This document shows positions 39,067 to 49,318 of a stretch of 64,000 bases of DNA, one piece after another (positions within the stretch are counted from its first letter, which is position 1; every line of letters starts with the position of its first letter). The notes under the pieces are model-generated. The model saw only the letters and a program-made list of their open reading frames with translations, ran no database searches and was not told the DNA's origin. This DNA is from Arthrobacter sp. SDTb3-6. Its GTDB lineage: Bacteria; Actinomycetota; Actinomycetes; Actinomycetales; Micrococcaceae. Position numbers and translations under genes: made by a program. Location: NCBI RefSeq assembly GCF_013376095.1, contig NZ_JAAMFN010000006.1:103091-167090 (forward strand). The letters are read 5' to 3'.

Positions 39067-39150
39067 TGCCAGCCCGGGCCCTGTCCATGCCGCGGCGGCC
39101 CCGCCCGGGGCGGGGCTGCCGCAACGGTAGGTCCGGCAGTGTTGGCGGGG

Positions 39151-39981
39151 TCAGTCGAGTTCCGCGAGCGGCTTGGCCGTGTCCGCCGTGGCCTCGGTTT
39201 CGGCCGCAATCTTGGCGTTCCGCCGGTCGCGGCGCTTGTCGTTGAGCATGCACAGGCCGATGGCGCCGAAATACAGCACCAATAGCGGGATCGCCAAAAA
39301 GAACATGGACATGACGTCCGAGCCGGGGGCGGCCATGGCGGAGACGATCGTGACGCCCAGGATGGTGAAGCGCCAGGCCTTCAGGTAGGTGGCGCCACGG
39401 ACCAGGCCAATGGCGTTGAGTGCAAACAGGAGCACGGGAACCAGGAACGCCACGCCCATGAACAGCATCAGCTGCAGGGCAAAGCGCAGGTAGTCCAGGG
39501 AGTCCAGGATGTTTGACCCGCCTTGCGGCGTGAAGGACGTCATGGCGCGGACGATGTTGGGCCAGATCAGCCAGCCGGCGTAGATGCCGGCCAGGAAGAG
39601 CGGCACGGAGGCGGCCATGTAGGAAAGCGTGTACCGCCGTTCCTTTTTGGTCAGCCCCGGGGTGATGAAGGCCCACAGCTGGTAGATCCACACCGGGGAG
39701 GCAATGACAAGACCCAGGATGAGGGCAATCTGCAGCTTCAGGTCAAAGGAGGTGGTGACACCGGAGAAGTTGAGTGAGGCGACGATGCCCCGTTCGCGGC
39801 TGATGTCGCGCAGGGGCTGTGTCAGTGCTGCCATCAGGGGATCGTAGATGATCCACCCGATGACAACGCCGGGGAGCATGGCAAGGGCACTCTTGAACAG
39901 CCGGTTCCGCGCCTCAACCAGGTGCTCCTTAAGCGGCATGCGGCCTTCAGGATTCGCTTTGCGGCCTTTCGGGGCGTTCAC
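39151..39981 (-). CDS. tatC: Sec-independent protein translocase TatC
   Basis: A 276-residue six-helix receptor of the twin-arginine export pathway: MPLKEHLVEARNRLFKSA at the N terminus, the conserved region LKLQIALILGLVIASPVWIY, and the family's periplasmic and cytoplasmic loops. The tail after the last helix (NDKRRDRRNAKI and on) is charged and extends about 35 residues. It lies 17 nt after tatA, so is co-transcribed. Its substrates probably include exported redox and phosphatase proteins encoded elsewhere. Confidence 0.96.
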   Translation of the reverse strand: MNAPKGRKANPEGRMPLKEHLVEARNRLFKSALAMLPGVVIGWIIYDPLMAALTQPLRDISRERGIVASLNFSGVTTSFDLKLQIALILGLVIASPVWIYQLWAFITPGLTKKERRYTLSYMAASVPLFLAGIYAGWLIWPNIVRAMTSFTPQGGSNILDSLDYLRFALQLMLFMGVAFLVPVLLFALNAIGLVRGATYLKAWRFTILGVTIVSAMAAPGSDVMSMFFLAIPLLVLYFGAIGLCMLNDKRRDRRNAKIAAETEATADTAKPLAELD

Positions 39982-39998
39982 CGGCTCTGCAATGGTTT

Positions 39999-40283
39999 CT
40001 ATGACTGGGCGCCGGTACCGGTGCCGGTACCCGTGCCTGACGTGCTGCCCGGCTGGGTCGGGTTGTTCACGATCTTGCCCTCAACGGGGGCTTCAGGGGC
40101 CGGGGCCGGGGCCGGCTTTTCTTCCTTGCCGTCGTTCTTCATTTCCTTGACCTCGGACTTGATGATCCGCATGGACTGTCCCAGGCTCCGTGCCATGCCG
40201 GGAAGTTTCGGGGCGGCAAAGAGCAGCACCACCACAATGATCAGGACAATAACTACAGCCGGGTTCTCAAATATTCTTCCCAC
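39999..40283 (-). CDS. tatA: Sec-independent protein translocase TatA
   Basis: A 94-residue single-span pore component: an N-terminal helix (about 8-25), the hinge [14 protein letters not shown], and an amphipathic helix running into [10 protein letters not shown]. The C-terminal tail is low-complexity (Pro/Ala, then GT repeats). It is followed by tatC. Confidence 0.95.
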   Translation of the reverse strand: MGRIFENPAVVIVLIIVVVLLFAAPKLPGMARSLGQSMRIIKSEVKEMKNDGKEEKPAPAPAPEAPVEGKIVNNPTQPGSTSGTGTGTGTGAQS

Positions 40284-40305
40284 GGTTAACGCCTTTCCTT
40301 TTGGT

Positions 40306-40677
40306 TCATCCTACGTCTTGAAGTGCTTTGATGTCGCGCAAGGATTGGAGCTGTCCGCGTTCTTTCCTGCGGGCGACGCGCTGTTGAAGCCGGGAAAATT
40401 GTCGGGCTTCCTTGGCCGCCAGATAATCATCCTTCATTTTTTCAGGCGTTGCAAAGACTGCCGCACCCGGGACGGTGCTGCGGGCTTCGCCCTTTTGCGC
40501 CTGTGCGGCCGCCTCCGAGCATTCGGCCCAATGCGTGCCCAGCTGCTCACCCACTTCGTTGACGGCATGCAGCGTCTTCAGCCCGTCCCGCCACACCTTC
40601 AGGCCCATGAGGACAACGAAAAGCAGGGCCAGCGCCACGAGCGCAACCCAAATCAAGATCCATGACCACCAAGGCAT
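40306..40677 (-). CDS. Single-span membrane protein of unknown function
   Basis: A 123-residue protein with one N-terminal helix ([20 protein letters not shown]) and a cytoplasmic helical, charged region ([18 protein letters not shown]) likely to form a coiled coil. It is placed between pafBC and tatA. TAGACT lies 6 nt before its ATG and overlaps the pafBC stop, so it may start a tat transcript. A link to Tat export is only positional. Confidence 0.75.
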   Translation of the reverse strand: MPWWSWILIWVALVALALLFVVLMGLKVWRDGLKTLHAVNEVGEQLGTHWAECSEAAAQAQKGEARSTVPGAAVFATPEKMKDDYLAAKEARQFSRLQQRVARRKERGQLQSLRDIKALQDVG

Positions 40678-40683
40678 GTATTA

Positions 40684-40689
40684 AGTCTA
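40684..40689 (-). promoter_or_regulatory. Leaderless -10 upstream of the tat-linked gene
   Basis: On the - strand TAGACT sits 6 nt before the ATG at 40677; its last bases form the pafBC stop codon. Confidence 0.45.
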
Positions 40690-42783
40690 GCGATATTTGC
40701 TGGATGTACCCGGCGCGTTTTCGCCCACAGCGTGATCCGGTTCATAGGCGGCCAGGGCTGCCGCGAGCCAGGACCCCACCTGCCGGCACACCGCTTCGGG
40801 GGCCAGCACGCGGGCATGGCCGCCCAGCCGGGCCATGAGCGGAGGAATGGTGGCGGAATCCGCCACCAGGATTTGCAGTCCGAGCAGGTCCTCCCGGCCG
40901 TTGCCGGGCTCGTGGAGCAGCCCGTCGTAGGCCGGGGCCAGGCGCCGAGCCGTGGCGGGGTCCGCCAGCAGGGAAACCAGGGCATCGGATTCACGGGGCA
41001 TGTAGGCGCTCTGCGGCACCGCCGCCGGGTCGAGTGCCTCATGACCGGGCAGGTCATGTTCCTGCGGGCCGGCGGCTGCCAGGGACTGGATGTGGTCCAC
41101 CCGGAAGTTGCGCAGCTCCCCCGCGTTGCGGCACCAGGCGCGCACGTACCAGGCGGAGTCAATCGAGAAGAGCCGGTGCGGCTCTATGGTCCGTTCCGTC
41201 AGCTCGTCCCGGCTGCGCACCAGGTAGGTGATGCGGGCCGCCGTCCGTTCCTGGATCATGGCCTGCAGCGCGGCGATGGTCTCCAGCTCGCTGCCGCCCA
41301 CCAGGGCCAGTGCGACGGCGCCGGCCAGCCAGGCGTCCGGGCCGGCGACTTCGCGCACGGCCTCGATGGCGGTGGCCAGGGACGCGGCCTCGGCGCTGCC
41401 CGCCAGGGCGGTGAGCGCGTCCAGGCCGACCAGCAGCGCGCACGCCTCCTCCTGTGTCAGCCGCAGCGGGGCGGACAGCGTCTCGGCGTCGCGGATGTAG
41501 ACGTGCCCCTGTTCCGTGAAGACATCCATGAGGTCCCCGTGCAGGTAGCCGGGAAGCCCCGTGACGCTGAGGGTGTCCAGGTCCCTTTTAAGCTGGTCCG
41601 TGCCGAGGTTGAATTCGGCGGCCAGCTCCGACTCGGGAATGCCGGGGTTGGCGACGAGGAAGGGGGCCATGGACAGCAGCCGCAGCAGGCGTTCGCGTGA
41701 ATCGGCCTTTCCGCCGGGCAGCTGTCGAATCCTCGCGCCAAGGACCGGCGGCAGGGCAGCGGTGCCCTCGGGGCCCGGCGGGGTTTCCGCCGCGGCGGCC
41801 GCGGCCTGAAGGCGGCCGAGGACGGCCTGGCGCAGCGAAGGGGGGTCCTGGACCACGGCAACTGGACCAAGCGAGGCCAGGTCGTCGGCCATCAGCTCCG
41901 GTTCCCGGTACGGGACGGAGAGGATTTCGGTGCCCGGGCGCGTCCCCGGACCGGAAACAGTGGTTCCGTTCCGGCTGCGCAGGGAATGGGTGCCGCCTAC
42001 GGGCACTTCAATGCGGGCCGTGGCCGGTTCGCCGGTCCCCAGGCCCTTGAGCACCTCGGCAATGGAAAACCCGGCCGGGCGTTCAAAGGTGCGTCCGGCG
42101 TCGACCGCCACCTCGGATTGGATGCGGGACAGCCGGAAATTGCGTGCCCCCGCACGGCCCTCGTCATAGCCGAACAGGTACCACTGGCCATATTTGCTGC
42201 CCAGCCCCCAGGGCTGGACGGTGCGGGTGGTGGTTTCCGCGGCACCCGCGGCGCGGTAGTCAAAGGTGGCCGGGCGGCTTTCGCGCAGCGCAGTCCAGAG
42301 CGGTTCGAAGGCGGGCTCGAGGGTGCGGACGCGGGCCTGGACGGTCGTGTCGTCGTCATACCAGCCCAGCCCCGCACGGGTGGCCACCTTGCGCAGCGCG
42401 GACTGCGCGGCGCCGCTGAAGGCGGCCCCGGTCCACAGGTTGGCGGCCACTGCCAGCATGGTCATGGCCGGCTCGTCGAGGCGGATCTCGGGCACCCGGT
42501 AGTCGGCCGGGTCGATCCGGTACAGGGTCTGCTCCTCGTCGTCGCCGTCGAAGCTGGTGGCGGTCCGGATGGGGATACCGACCTGCCGCAGCGTGTCCTT
42601 GTCCCGCTCAAACATGCGCTCGAAGGCCACCTGTTGTTTCGCCCCACCGGCGTTGCCCCCGGCGGCTGGTGCGTAGCCGTTCACGCGGTCACGGATGAAT
42701 TTGCGGCTGCGCCCGCGGCGGCTGCCCAGCAGGGCGATGACCAGGTTGAGCAGGCGTTCCACCGAATCGATTTTCTTTGGCAC
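40687..42783 (-). CDS. pafBC: Fused PafB-PafC DNA-damage transcription activator
   Basis: A 698-residue protein made of two tandem WYL regulators. The N-terminal half has RLLNLVIALLGSR, a winged helix and the WYL core QWYLFGYDEG. The second half starts with a new winged helix around RERLLRLLSMAPFLV and has the WYL core AWYVRAWCRNAG. In mycobacteria PafB and PafC are separate and act together to activate the LexA-independent damage response; the fusion is a known feature of Arthrobacter. WYL domains may sense nucleic acid. Confidence 0.94.
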   Translation of the reverse strand: MPKKIDSVERLLNLVIALLGSRRGRSRKFIRDRVNGYAPAAGGNAGGAKQQVAFERMFERDKDTLRQVGIPIRTATSFDGDDEEQTLYRIDPADYRVPEIRLDEPAMTMLAVAANLWTGAAFSGAAQSALRKVATRAGLGWYDDDTTVQARVRTLEPAFEPLWTALRESRPATFDYRAAGAAETTTRTVQPWGLGSKYGQWYLFGYDEGRAGARNFRLSRIQSEVAVDAGRTFERPAGFSIAEVLKGLGTGEPATARIEVPVGGTHSLRSRNGTTVSGPGTRPGTEILSVPYREPELMADDLASLGPVAVVQDPPSLRQAVLGRLQAAAAAAETPPGPEGTAALPPVLGARIRQLPGGKADSRERLLRLLSMAPFLVANPGIPESELAAEFNLGTDQLKRDLDTLSVTGLPGYLHGDLMDVFTEQGHVYIRDAETLSAPLRLTQEEACALLVGLDALTALAGSAEAASLATAIEAVREVAGPDAWLAGAVALALVGGSELETIAALQAMIQERTAARITYLVRSRDELTERTIEPHRLFSIDSAWYVRAWCRNAGELRNFRVDHIQSLAAAGPQEHDLPGHEALDPAAVPQSAYMPRESDALVSLLADPATARRLAPAYDGLLHEPGNGREDLLGLQILVADSATIPPLMARLGGHARVLAPEAVCRQVGSWLAAALAAYEPDHAVGENAPGTSSKYR

Positions 42784-42830
42784 CCCACCAGACTACTGGC
42801 TGGCGCGCCGCTCCCCCGCCCGTGGCCGTG

Positions 42831-42881
42831 CCCTGCCCTCAACAAAGCCCTGCCCTCAACAACGCCCTGCCCTCAACGACG
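42831..42881. repeat. Three 17-bp tandem repeats beside a terminator
   Basis: CCCTGCCCTCAACAAAG and two one- or two-base variants at 42831-42847, 42848-42864 and 42865-42881. The last unit runs into the terminator stem. They lie between pafBC and the FKBP gene. Confidence 0.75.
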
Positions 42882-42918
42882 CCGGCCCCCAAGCGGCAAG
42901 CTTGGGGGCCGGCGTCGT
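42876..42918 (-). terminator. Strong hairpin between the FKBP gene and pafBC
   Basis: A perfect 19-bp stem (42876-42894 with 42900-42918) and 5-nt loop. It separates the upstream FKBP/proteasome transcripts from pafBC on the - strand, implying that pafBC has its own promoter. Confidence 0.85.
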
Positions 42919-42934
42919 GCGTGGCACGCTGGGG

Positions 42935-43330
42935 TCAGCGCACGCCCACGAGGTCCACGACGAAGATCAAGGCTTCGTTGGGGCCGATGGCCGCGCCGGC
43001 CCCGCGTGAGCCGTAGGCCAGCTCGGAGGGGATCTCCAGGCGGCGGCGTCCGCCCACCTTCATGCCAATCAGGCCCTGGTCCCAGCCCTGGATGACCTGG
43101 CCGACGCCGGCGCGGAAGTCCAGCGGGGTGCCGCGGCCCCAGGAGGAGTCGAACTCCTCGCCGGTGGAAAAGGCGACGCCCACGTAGTGCGTGGAGACGG
43201 TGCTGCCGGGGACCACTTCGGTGCCGGTGCCCTCGATGAGGTCCTCAACGACCAGTTCGGTGGGTACCTCGTGGTCGGGGAAGTCGATTTCGGGCTTGGT
43301 GCGGTCGTAGTCGCGGGTACCAAAAGACAT
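42935..43330 (-). CDS. Cytoplasmic FKBP-type peptidyl-prolyl isomerase
   Basis: A 131-residue single-domain FKBP: ELVVEDLIEGTGTEVVPGS, the HYVGVAFSTGEEFDSSW strand, FRAGVGQVIQGWDQGLIGMK and LAYGSRGAG. It has no signal peptide. AAGGAG precedes the ATG. It follows an FKBP lipoprotein 23 bp upstream, so the pair is an operon downstream of pafA. Confidence 0.94.
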   Translation of the reverse strand: MSFGTRDYDRTKPEIDFPDHEVPTELVVEDLIEGTGTEVVPGSTVSTHYVGVAFSTGEEFDSSWGRGTPLDFRAGVGQVIQGWDQGLIGMKVGGRRRLEIPSELAYGSRGAGAAIGPNEALIFVVDLVGVR

Positions 43331-43353
43331 GGTGCTCCTTGGGGTTGGGTGGA

Positions 43354-44328
43354 TTACTTCTTCGAGTCAATCTTAACAACAAACACCAGGGGGCCGCCGG
43401 GCTGGCCGGCCTGGGGTGAGTCGCCGTAGGCGAGGGACGCGGGAATGGTCAGCAGGACGGTGGAGCCGACCCGCTGGCCCGTCAGGCCCATGGTCCAACC
43501 CGGGATGACCTGCGCCAGGCTGAAGGAGGCGGCCGCCCCGCGGTCGTAGGCGGAGTCGAACTTCTTGGCGTCGGACCAGCTCCAGCCGGTGTACCAGGCG
43601 GAGATGGTGTCGGTACCCTTGATCACGTCGCCCTTGCCTTCGGTGAGGACCTGGACCGCAAGGTCGGCCGGTGCGGCCTTCTTCGGGATGGTGATGCTCG
43701 GGACGCCCTTGGCGTCAAACTTGGCCGTGGGCAGGCCGCCGGCCTTGGCCAGCTTGGCCACATCGCCGGAGCTCATGAGCTTGGCCGGATCCTTGGCACT
43801 GCTGATCTGGAAGACGCTCAGGCCGGCCGCGCGGGCCGGTTGGGCGGCCGAGGTGGACGACGCGGGGACGGCGGGCGTGGCGGGGGTGCCGTAGGCGATG
43901 TACGCGCCGACCTTGGCGGAGGTGAAGGTGGCGTAGACCAGCGGGAACTGGCTCTTGAAGGAGTCGCTGAGCGTGAGGGTGCTGCCGGTCGGCTTGCTGA
44001 AGTTTTCAACGACCGTCTTGCCCGTGGACGCGTCAAGGTCGATTTCATGGAACACCACGGTCTGCCCGTCCTTGACGGCGGCACCCGTGCCGTCCTTGAG
44101 CAGCCTCATGGACTCTGCGGTGATTTTCAGCGGCTTGGTGAAGCTGACCTTCGGCGCCTTGGCCTTGCCCTGGTCGGATACCGTGACCGAGGCCAATGCC
44201 TCGGCATGGGACGGCGGCACCGTGGCGGAGGCGCTCGCGGTGGGCGATGTCGATGCAGCCTGGGATCCGGCACCGCAGGCGGTCAGCAGAAGCAGGACGG
44301 GAAGCAGCAAGGCAAGAAGTCGGCGCAA
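43354..44328 (-). CDS. Extracytoplasmic FKBP-type isomerase, lipoprotein
   Basis: A 324-residue lipoprotein. A signal peptide with lipobox LTAC (cleavage before Cys19) leads to an Ala/Ser/Thr linker and two FKBP-like units, the second with AVQVLTEGKGDVIKGT and AQVIPGWTMGLTGQRVGS. I chose the TTG at 44328, which gives MRRLLALLLPVLLLLTAC; the codon before it in some reading is GTA and cannot start. The first unit is degenerate. It is likely a membrane-anchored folding factor for exported proteins. Confidence 0.87.
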   Translation of the reverse strand: MRRLLALLLPVLLLLTACGAGSQAASTSPTASASATVPPSHAEALASVTVSDQGKAKAPKVSFTKPLKITAESMRLLKDGTGAAVKDGQTVVFHEIDLDASTGKTVVENFSKPTGSTLTLSDSFKSQFPLVYATFTSAKVGAYIAYGTPATPAVPASSTSAAQPARAAGLSVFQISSAKDPAKLMSSGDVAKLAKAGGLPTAKFDAKGVPSITIPKKAAPADLAVQVLTEGKGDVIKGTDTISAWYTGWSWSDAKKFDSAYDRGAAASFSLAQVIPGWTMGLTGQRVGSTVLLTIPASLAYGDSPQAGQPGGPLVFVVKIDSKK

Positions 44329-44474
44329 GGAAGATACTTTCTTGTGGCAGGGGCGGAAGGGCAAACAGTGCAGCCCCGGCACATGCTGCGTGCCTGGGGC
44401 GGAACGCGCAACAAGCCTAACCGTCGAAGCTGGGGAAAAGCTGTCCGGACCGTTGCCGGCCGGACTCGGAGCCG

Positions 44475-45848
44475 TCAGTAGCCCGGCTTGAGGGAGGCGA
44501 TGAGTTCGTCCACGCGTTCGTCGGTGTTTTGGAACGGGTCCTTGCACAGGATGGTCTGGTGGGAGCGGTCGTTGAGTTTCAGGTGGACCCAGTCCACCGT
44601 GTAGTCGCGGCCGGAATCGCGGGCGGCCTGGACAAAGCGGCCGCGCAACTGGGCCCGCGTGGTGGCGGGTGCCTCGTCGACGGCGCGGGCAATGGCCTCG
44701 TTGGTGGTGACCCGGGCGGCCGCACCGCGGCGCTCCAGCACGTTGAACAGGCCCCGCTCCGGGGAAATGTCGTGGTAGCGCAGGTCCAGCTGGGCCACGC
44801 TGGCGGAGCCGAGGTCAACGTCGTGCCGGGCGGCGTAGGCGCCCAGCAGCTTGAGCTTGATGGCCCAGTCGATTTCGGTGTCGATGGTGGCGTAGTCCTG
44901 CGTTTCGATCGCGTCCAGGGTGCGTTCCCACAATTCCAGGATGCGCGGCACCAGTTCGTTGTGGGCCCCGTGCGAGCGGACAAAGCCTGCGGCCTTCTCC
45001 AGGTAGTGGCGTTGGATCTCAATGGCGTTCATGGTGCGTCCGTCGGCCATTTTGACCGCGTGCTTGCCGGTGAGGTCGTGGGAGATTTCACGGATGCTGC
45101 GGATGGGGTTTTCCATGCGCATGTCCGTCATGATGGTGCCTGCCTCGATCATGCGCAGGATCAAGTCCACTGTCCCCACCTTGAGCATGGTGGTGGTCTC
45201 GGACATGTTGGAGTCGCCCACGATGACGTGCAGGCGACGGTAAAGTTCCGCGTCGGCGTGGGGCTCGTCGCGGGTGTTGATGATGGGCCGGGACCTGGTG
45301 GTGGCCGAGGAAACGCCTTCCCAGATGTGGTCCGCACGCTGCGAGAACGCAAAGTGCCCGCCCTGTTGGGGGCCCAGCACCTTGCCGGCGCCGGCGATCA
45401 GCTGGCGGGTCACCAGGAACGGAATGAGGATGTCCGCCACTCGGTTGAACTCGCCCCGGCGCGTGATCAGGTAGTTTTCGTGGCTGCCGTAGGAGTTCCC
45501 GGCGGAATCGACATTGTTCTTGAACAGGAAGATCTTGCCCGAATAGCCCTCGAGCGCAAGGCGTGACTGCGCCTCAGTGACGAGGTCGTGCAGGATCAGC
45601 TCACCGGCGCGGTCGTGGGTGATCAGCTGGGCCAGGCTGTCACACTCGGCGGTCGCGTATTCAGGGTGCGAGCCCACATCCAGGTACAGGCGTGAGCCGT
45701 TGGGCAGGAACACATTGGACGAGCGCCCCCAGCTGACCACTTTGCGGAAGAGGTAGCGGGCCACCTCTTCCGGTGAGAGCGGCCGCGAGCCCTGCGCCGA
45801 GTAGGCGATGCCAAATTCCGTTTCAATGCCGAAGATGCGCCGGTCCAC
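44475..45848 (-). CDS. pafA: Pup-protein ligase PafA
   Basis: A 457-residue glutamine-synthetase-like ligase that links the C-terminal glutamate of Pup to lysines of targets. Its N-terminal [12 protein letters not shown] and metal/ATP-binding segments [30 protein letters not shown] and NTRDEPHAD mirror those of Dop, with the PafA-type C terminus. Its start lies 2 nt after the prcA stop, and it ends the proteasome operon. Confidence 0.97.
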   Translation of the reverse strand: MDRRIFGIETEFGIAYSAQGSRPLSPEEVARYLFRKVVSWGRSSNVFLPNGSRLYLDVGSHPEYATAECDSLAQLITHDRAGELILHDLVTEAQSRLALEGYSGKIFLFKNNVDSAGNSYGSHENYLITRRGEFNRVADILIPFLVTRQLIAGAGKVLGPQQGGHFAFSQRADHIWEGVSSATTRSRPIINTRDEPHADAELYRRLHVIVGDSNMSETTTMLKVGTVDLILRMIEAGTIMTDMRMENPIRSIREISHDLTGKHAVKMADGRTMNAIEIQRHYLEKAAGFVRSHGAHNELVPRILELWERTLDAIETQDYATIDTEIDWAIKLKLLGAYAARHDVDLGSASVAQLDLRYHDISPERGLFNVLERRGAAARVTTNEAIARAVDEAPATTRAQLRGRFVQAARDSGRDYTVDWVHLKLNDRSHQTILCKDPFQNTDERVDELIASLKPGY

Positions 45849-45850
45849 GA

Positions 45851-46585
45851 TTACGCCTTTCCGCTGGAGTTGAGGATCTGCCCGACGTCGGAGCCGGGCA
45901 GGCGGCGGAACGCCCGGTGAAGCCCGCGCACCTCGCGCACGGTGCGTTCAAGGACCGCCACTTCAAGGTTGGCCGGGCCAAGGGGCTCGGCCTCCTCTCC
46001 CTGTGCGGAGTTGGCCCGTGGCGCCCGGAGGGCGTCGACCGCCCAGGACAGGGCGAGGGCCAGCCCGGCGCCGGGCCGCCATGAATCGGCAAGCCGCTGC
46101 TGAACCACTTCCGCCTCGCCGCCCATCCCCAGGAAGCCGGGTTCGTCGGCAATCGAGCCGTCAAAGGTGAGCCGGAAGATGTGGTCCTGCGCCTGGGTGG
46201 GGCCCACTTCGGCCACGGCAAGTTCCACTTCGAAGGGCTTTTGCTCGGCGGTGAAGACGGCGCCGAGGCTTTGGGCGTAGACGCTGGCCAGGCCGCGGGC
46301 CGTCACGTCGGCGCGGTCGTACGAGTAGCCGCGCACGTCCGCGTAGCGCACCCCGGCCTGGCGCAGGCTTTCGAACTCGTTGTACTTGCCCACGGCGGCA
46401 AAACCGATCCGGTCATAGATCTCACCGATTTTGTGCAGCGTCGGTGAGGGGTTCTCGGCCACCAGGGCGATGCCTTCGGCGTAGCTGAGCACCACCACGG
46501 AACGGCCGCGTGCAATGCCCTTGCGGGCAAAGTCGGCACGGTCCTTCATGATCTGCTCCGGCGAAACATAGAACTGCTGTGCCAT
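45851..46585 (-). CDS. prcA: 20S proteasome alpha subunit
   Basis: A 244-residue alpha-ring subunit, catalytically inactive and gating the chamber: [20 protein letters not shown] at the N terminus, [19 protein letters not shown] and [13 protein letters not shown]. The ATG at 46585 is 2 nt after the prcB stop; the frame continues upstream as a shadow. It docks the Arc/Mpa ring through its outer face. Confidence 0.97.
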   Translation of the reverse strand: MAQQFYVSPEQIMKDRADFARKGIARGRSVVVLSYAEGIALVAENPSPTLHKIGEIYDRIGFAAVGKYNEFESLRQAGVRYADVRGYSYDRADVTARGLASVYAQSLGAVFTAEQKPFEVELAVAEVGPTQAQDHIFRLTFDGSIADEPGFLGMGGEAEVVQQRLADSWRPGAGLALALSWAVDALRAPRANSAQGEEAEPLGPANLEVAVLERTVREVRGLHRAFRRLPGSDVGQILNSSGKA

Positions 46586-46587
46586 GC

Positions 46588-47409
46588 TCAGGCCTCCCTT
46601 CCCTCGGCGGTGCGCCGGTCCATGATGGCCTGCACCACGGGAGCCAGCGCCTCGGCGGAAACCCGGGTGGCGCCGTCGTCCGTCACCACATACACACTGG
46701 GCCACAGCTTGCGGACCAGGTCCGGGCCGCCCGTGGCGGAGTCGTCGTCGGAGGCGTCCACGAGGGCCTCGACGGCCACGGCCACGGCGCTGTCCCGGTC
46801 CATGTCCGGGCGCCAGAGCTTCTTCAGCGCGCCGCGGGCGAAGACGGAGCCCGAGCCCACGCTGTGGTGCTCAAGTTCGGCGTAGCGGCCGCCGGTGACG
46901 TCGTAGGAGAACAGCCTTCCGGATGATCCTCCCGCTTCGACGCCGGCAAAGAGCGGCACCACTGACAGGCCCTGCAGCGCCATGGGCAGGTTGGCCCGGA
47001 TCATGGCGCCGAGCCGGTTGGCCTTGCCCTCCAGGCTCAGCTGCGTGCCCTCGATCTTTTCGTAGTGCTCCAGCTCCACCTGGAACAGGCGCACAATGTC
47101 AATGGCGATCCCGGCCGTCCCGGCAATGCCGAGCACCGAATAACGGTCCGCCGGGAACACCTTTTCAATGTGCCGGTTGGCGATCATGCTGCCCATGGTG
47201 GCACGCCGGTCCCCCGCCATCAGCACGCCGCCGGCGAAGGTCAGCGCCACGATGGTGGTCCCGTGCGGGGTCTCGGGCATCTGCCCGGCAGGCAGGCTGC
47301 GGCCAAAGGGCAGCAAGGCCGGATTGCTCGCGGTCACAAAATCAAGGAACGACGACGACGCCCCGGCGGCTTCCAGGAAGGGGACGGAACCCCTGTGGTG
47401 GGAGTCCAT
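46588..47409 (-). CDS. prcB: 20S proteasome beta subunit
   Basis: A 273-residue catalytic subunit. A propeptide of about 50 residues is removed at HG/TT, leaving Thr51 as the active N-terminal nucleophile ([19 protein letters not shown]). The catalytic lysine is in NRHIEKVFP. The pup stop is 5 nt upstream. Confidence 0.97.
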   Translation of the reverse strand: MDSHHRGSVPFLEAAGASSSFLDFVTASNPALLPFGRSLPAGQMPETPHGTTIVALTFAGGVLMAGDRRATMGSMIANRHIEKVFPADRYSVLGIAGTAGIAIDIVRLFQVELEHYEKIEGTQLSLEGKANRLGAMIRANLPMALQGLSVVPLFAGVEAGGSSGRLFSYDVTGGRYAELEHHSVGSGSVFARGALKKLWRPDMDRDSAVAVAVEALVDASDDDSATGGPDLVRKLWPSVYVVTDDGATRVSAEALAPVVQAIMDRRTAEGREA

Positions 47410-47414
47410 GGGCT

Positions 47415-47621
47415 CTACTGTCCGCCCTTTTGGACGAAGCCGCGCACAAATTCCTCCGCGTTCGTCTCCAGTACGCCGTCGATTTCATCGAGCAGGTCGT
47501 CAACGCCGGAGGTGGCTGCCTGCGCTGCGCCGGAATCAGGGGCGGGAGTGGGCAGCGGGGAATCCTCGAGCTGTTCTTCCTCGGTGCGGGAAGAGGTGTT
47601 CTTTTGTTCCTGGGAAGCCAT
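47415..47621 (-). CDS. pup: Prokaryotic ubiquitin-like protein Pup
   Basis: A 68-residue, mostly disordered tag. The acidic coiled-coil region [20 protein letters not shown] leads to the C terminus FVQKGGQ. The final Gln is deamidated by Dop to Glu before PafA ligation. AGAAGGG precedes the ATG at 47621; an in-frame upstream extension is not family-like. A 98-nt gap separates it from dop, while prcB follows after 5 nt. Confidence 0.95.
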   Translation of the reverse strand: MASQEQKNTSSRTEEEQLEDSPLPTPAPDSGAAQAATSGVDDLLDEIDGVLETNAEEFVRGFVQKGGQ

Positions 47622-47719
47622 GATGTGCCCTTCTGACTCGTAGCCGGTCCTTCCCTTCCATCCTGCCACGGCCGCCTGGAGATTGCGCCGTGTGGCACCG
47701 GCCGTGTTTGGCCGCTCTG

Positions 47720-49318
47720 CTAGCCGGCCCCGGCGAGCAGCCTGCCCAGAAATGTCTGCGCGTCCGGACTGGATTCAAAAAGCGCACCCGTCAGCTCCCT
47801 GGTGCCACGCAGCGGTTCCTTCGTGGGAACCCGCTGGAGGCGGCGCTGGGAGGGCAGTTCAAAGATGACCGAATCCCAGCTGGCCCCGGCCACGTTCGCC
47901 CCGTAGCGCTGGATGCACATGCCGCGGAAGTAGGCGCGGGTGTCCTGCGGCGGCTGCTCCACGGCACGGGCAATGTCCGCGTCACTGAGCAGCCGCTCCA
48001 TGGCTCCGCGCTGCAGCAGCTTGTAGTACAGGCCCTTTTCCGGCCGGATGTCCGACCATTGCAGGTCGATGAGTGCCAGCCGCGGATCCTTCCAGTCCAT
48101 GTTGTCCCGGGCCCGGTACTGCTGGAGCAGCTTGAGCTTCGCGACCCATTCAACCTGGGCGGCCAGGGACATCGGGTCGGTGCCCAGCCCGGTCAGCACC
48201 TGTTCCCACCGGGCCAGCACGTCCGCCGTGTGCCCGTCGCCCGTCTCCGGGTGGGAGGAACCGTTGGCGGCGGCGTGGGCCTTGGCCGCTTCCAAGTACC
48301 GCCACTGGATCTGCAGGGCCGTAAGGCTGCGACCGTTGGAGAGCGGGTGGGTCTTGGCCAGGCGCCAGTCGTGGCTGACGGCCCGCAGCGTCGCGACCGG
48401 GTCCGCCAGCTGCAGTTCGGGGGCCGTGCCATGTTCAATCATGTCCAGCACCAGCGCCGTGGTGCCGAACTTGAGGTAGTTGGAGACCTGGCTCAGGTTG
48501 GCGTCGCCGATGATCACGTGCAGGCGCCGGTACTTTTCCGAGGTGGCGTGCGGTTCGTCGCGGGTGTTGATGATGGGCCGGCGGATGGTGGTCTCCAGCC
48601 CCACCTCCGCCTCGAAGAAGTCGGCCCGCTGGCTGATCTGGAAGCCGCTGCCGGAGCCGTCCTGGCCGCGCCCCACCCTGCCGGCGCCGCAGATGAGCTG
48701 GCGGGTGGCGAAGAACGGGGTCAGCCCGGTGACGATGTCCCGGAAAGGCACCTGGCGCGGCATGAGGTAGTTTTCGTGGCTGCCGTAGGAGACTGACTTG
48801 TTGTCCGTGTTGTTTTTGTACAGGTTGACGGCCGGCAGCCCGGGCGTGGCGGCGATGCGCCGCACGGCGGCCAACGCCACGGCGTCCCCGGCGGCGTCCC
48901 AGCGGACGGCGTCGAGCGGGTTGGTCACCTCCGGGGAGGAATACTCCGGGTGGGCGTGGTCCACGTACAGCCTGGCCCCGTTGCCCAGCACCATGTTCAT
49001 CATCAGCGGGCCCGGGTCGCGGCCGCCAGTCTCCCCGCCTTCGAGGGCAATCTGGGCCGCCGTCAGTTCAGGTTCGACGTCGGTCAGCTGGCTGGGGTGC
49101 GCCTCGTCCCGGGGCACCACCCAGCCGCGCGCATCCGCCAGGGGGTCCTCGTCGGTGTAGTCCCACCGGGTCTCCCCGCCCGCCGCGGCCCGGTGCCCCG
49201 TCTCCTGCGAATAGGCATGGACCACCTGGGTGGAGAGCCAGGTGGCGTTGAACGTGTTGGTCCCGGGGGTGTGGATGCCGTATTCGGTTTCCGCCCCCAT
49301 GACCCGCACCGCGCTCAC
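47720..49318 (-). CDS. dop: Pup deamidase/depupylase Dop
   Basis: A 532-residue PafA homologue that converts the Pup C-terminal Gln to Glu and removes Pup from substrates. [14 protein letters not shown] opens the protein, with [31 protein letters not shown] and [13 protein letters not shown] following. It begins at GTG inside the stop of arc (GTGA overlap). It includes the Dop-loop region absent from PafA. Confidence 0.95.
   Translation of the reverse strand: MSAVRVMGAETEYGIHTPGTNTFNATWLSTQVVHAYSQETGHRAAAGGETRWDYTDEDPLADARGWVVPRDEAHPSQLTDVEPELTAAQIALEGGETGGRDPGPLMMNMVLGNGARLYVDHAHPEYSSPEVTNPLDAVRWDAAGDAVALAAVRRIAATPGLPAVNLYKNNTDNKSVSYGSHENYLMPRQVPFRDIVTGLTPFFATRQLICGAGRVGRGQDGSGSGFQISQRADFFEAEVGLETTIRRPIINTRDEPHATSEKYRRLHVIIGDANLSQVSNYLKFGTTALVLDMIEHGTAPELQLADPVATLRAVSHDWRLAKTHPLSNGRSLTALQIQWRYLEAAKAHAAANGSSHPETGDGHTADVLARWEQVLTGLGTDPMSLAAQVEWVAKLKLLQQYRARDNMDWKDPRLALIDLQWSDIRPEKGLYYKLLQRGAMERLLSDADIARAVEQPPQDTRAYFRGMCIQRYGANVAGASWDSVIFELPSQRRLQRVPTKEPLRGTRELTGALFESSPDAQTFLGRLLAGAG

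Noticed and set aside
37645..39285. 546-codon frame antisense to helY and tatC
   Set aside because: It crosses two well-supported genes on the other strand and shows no family features.
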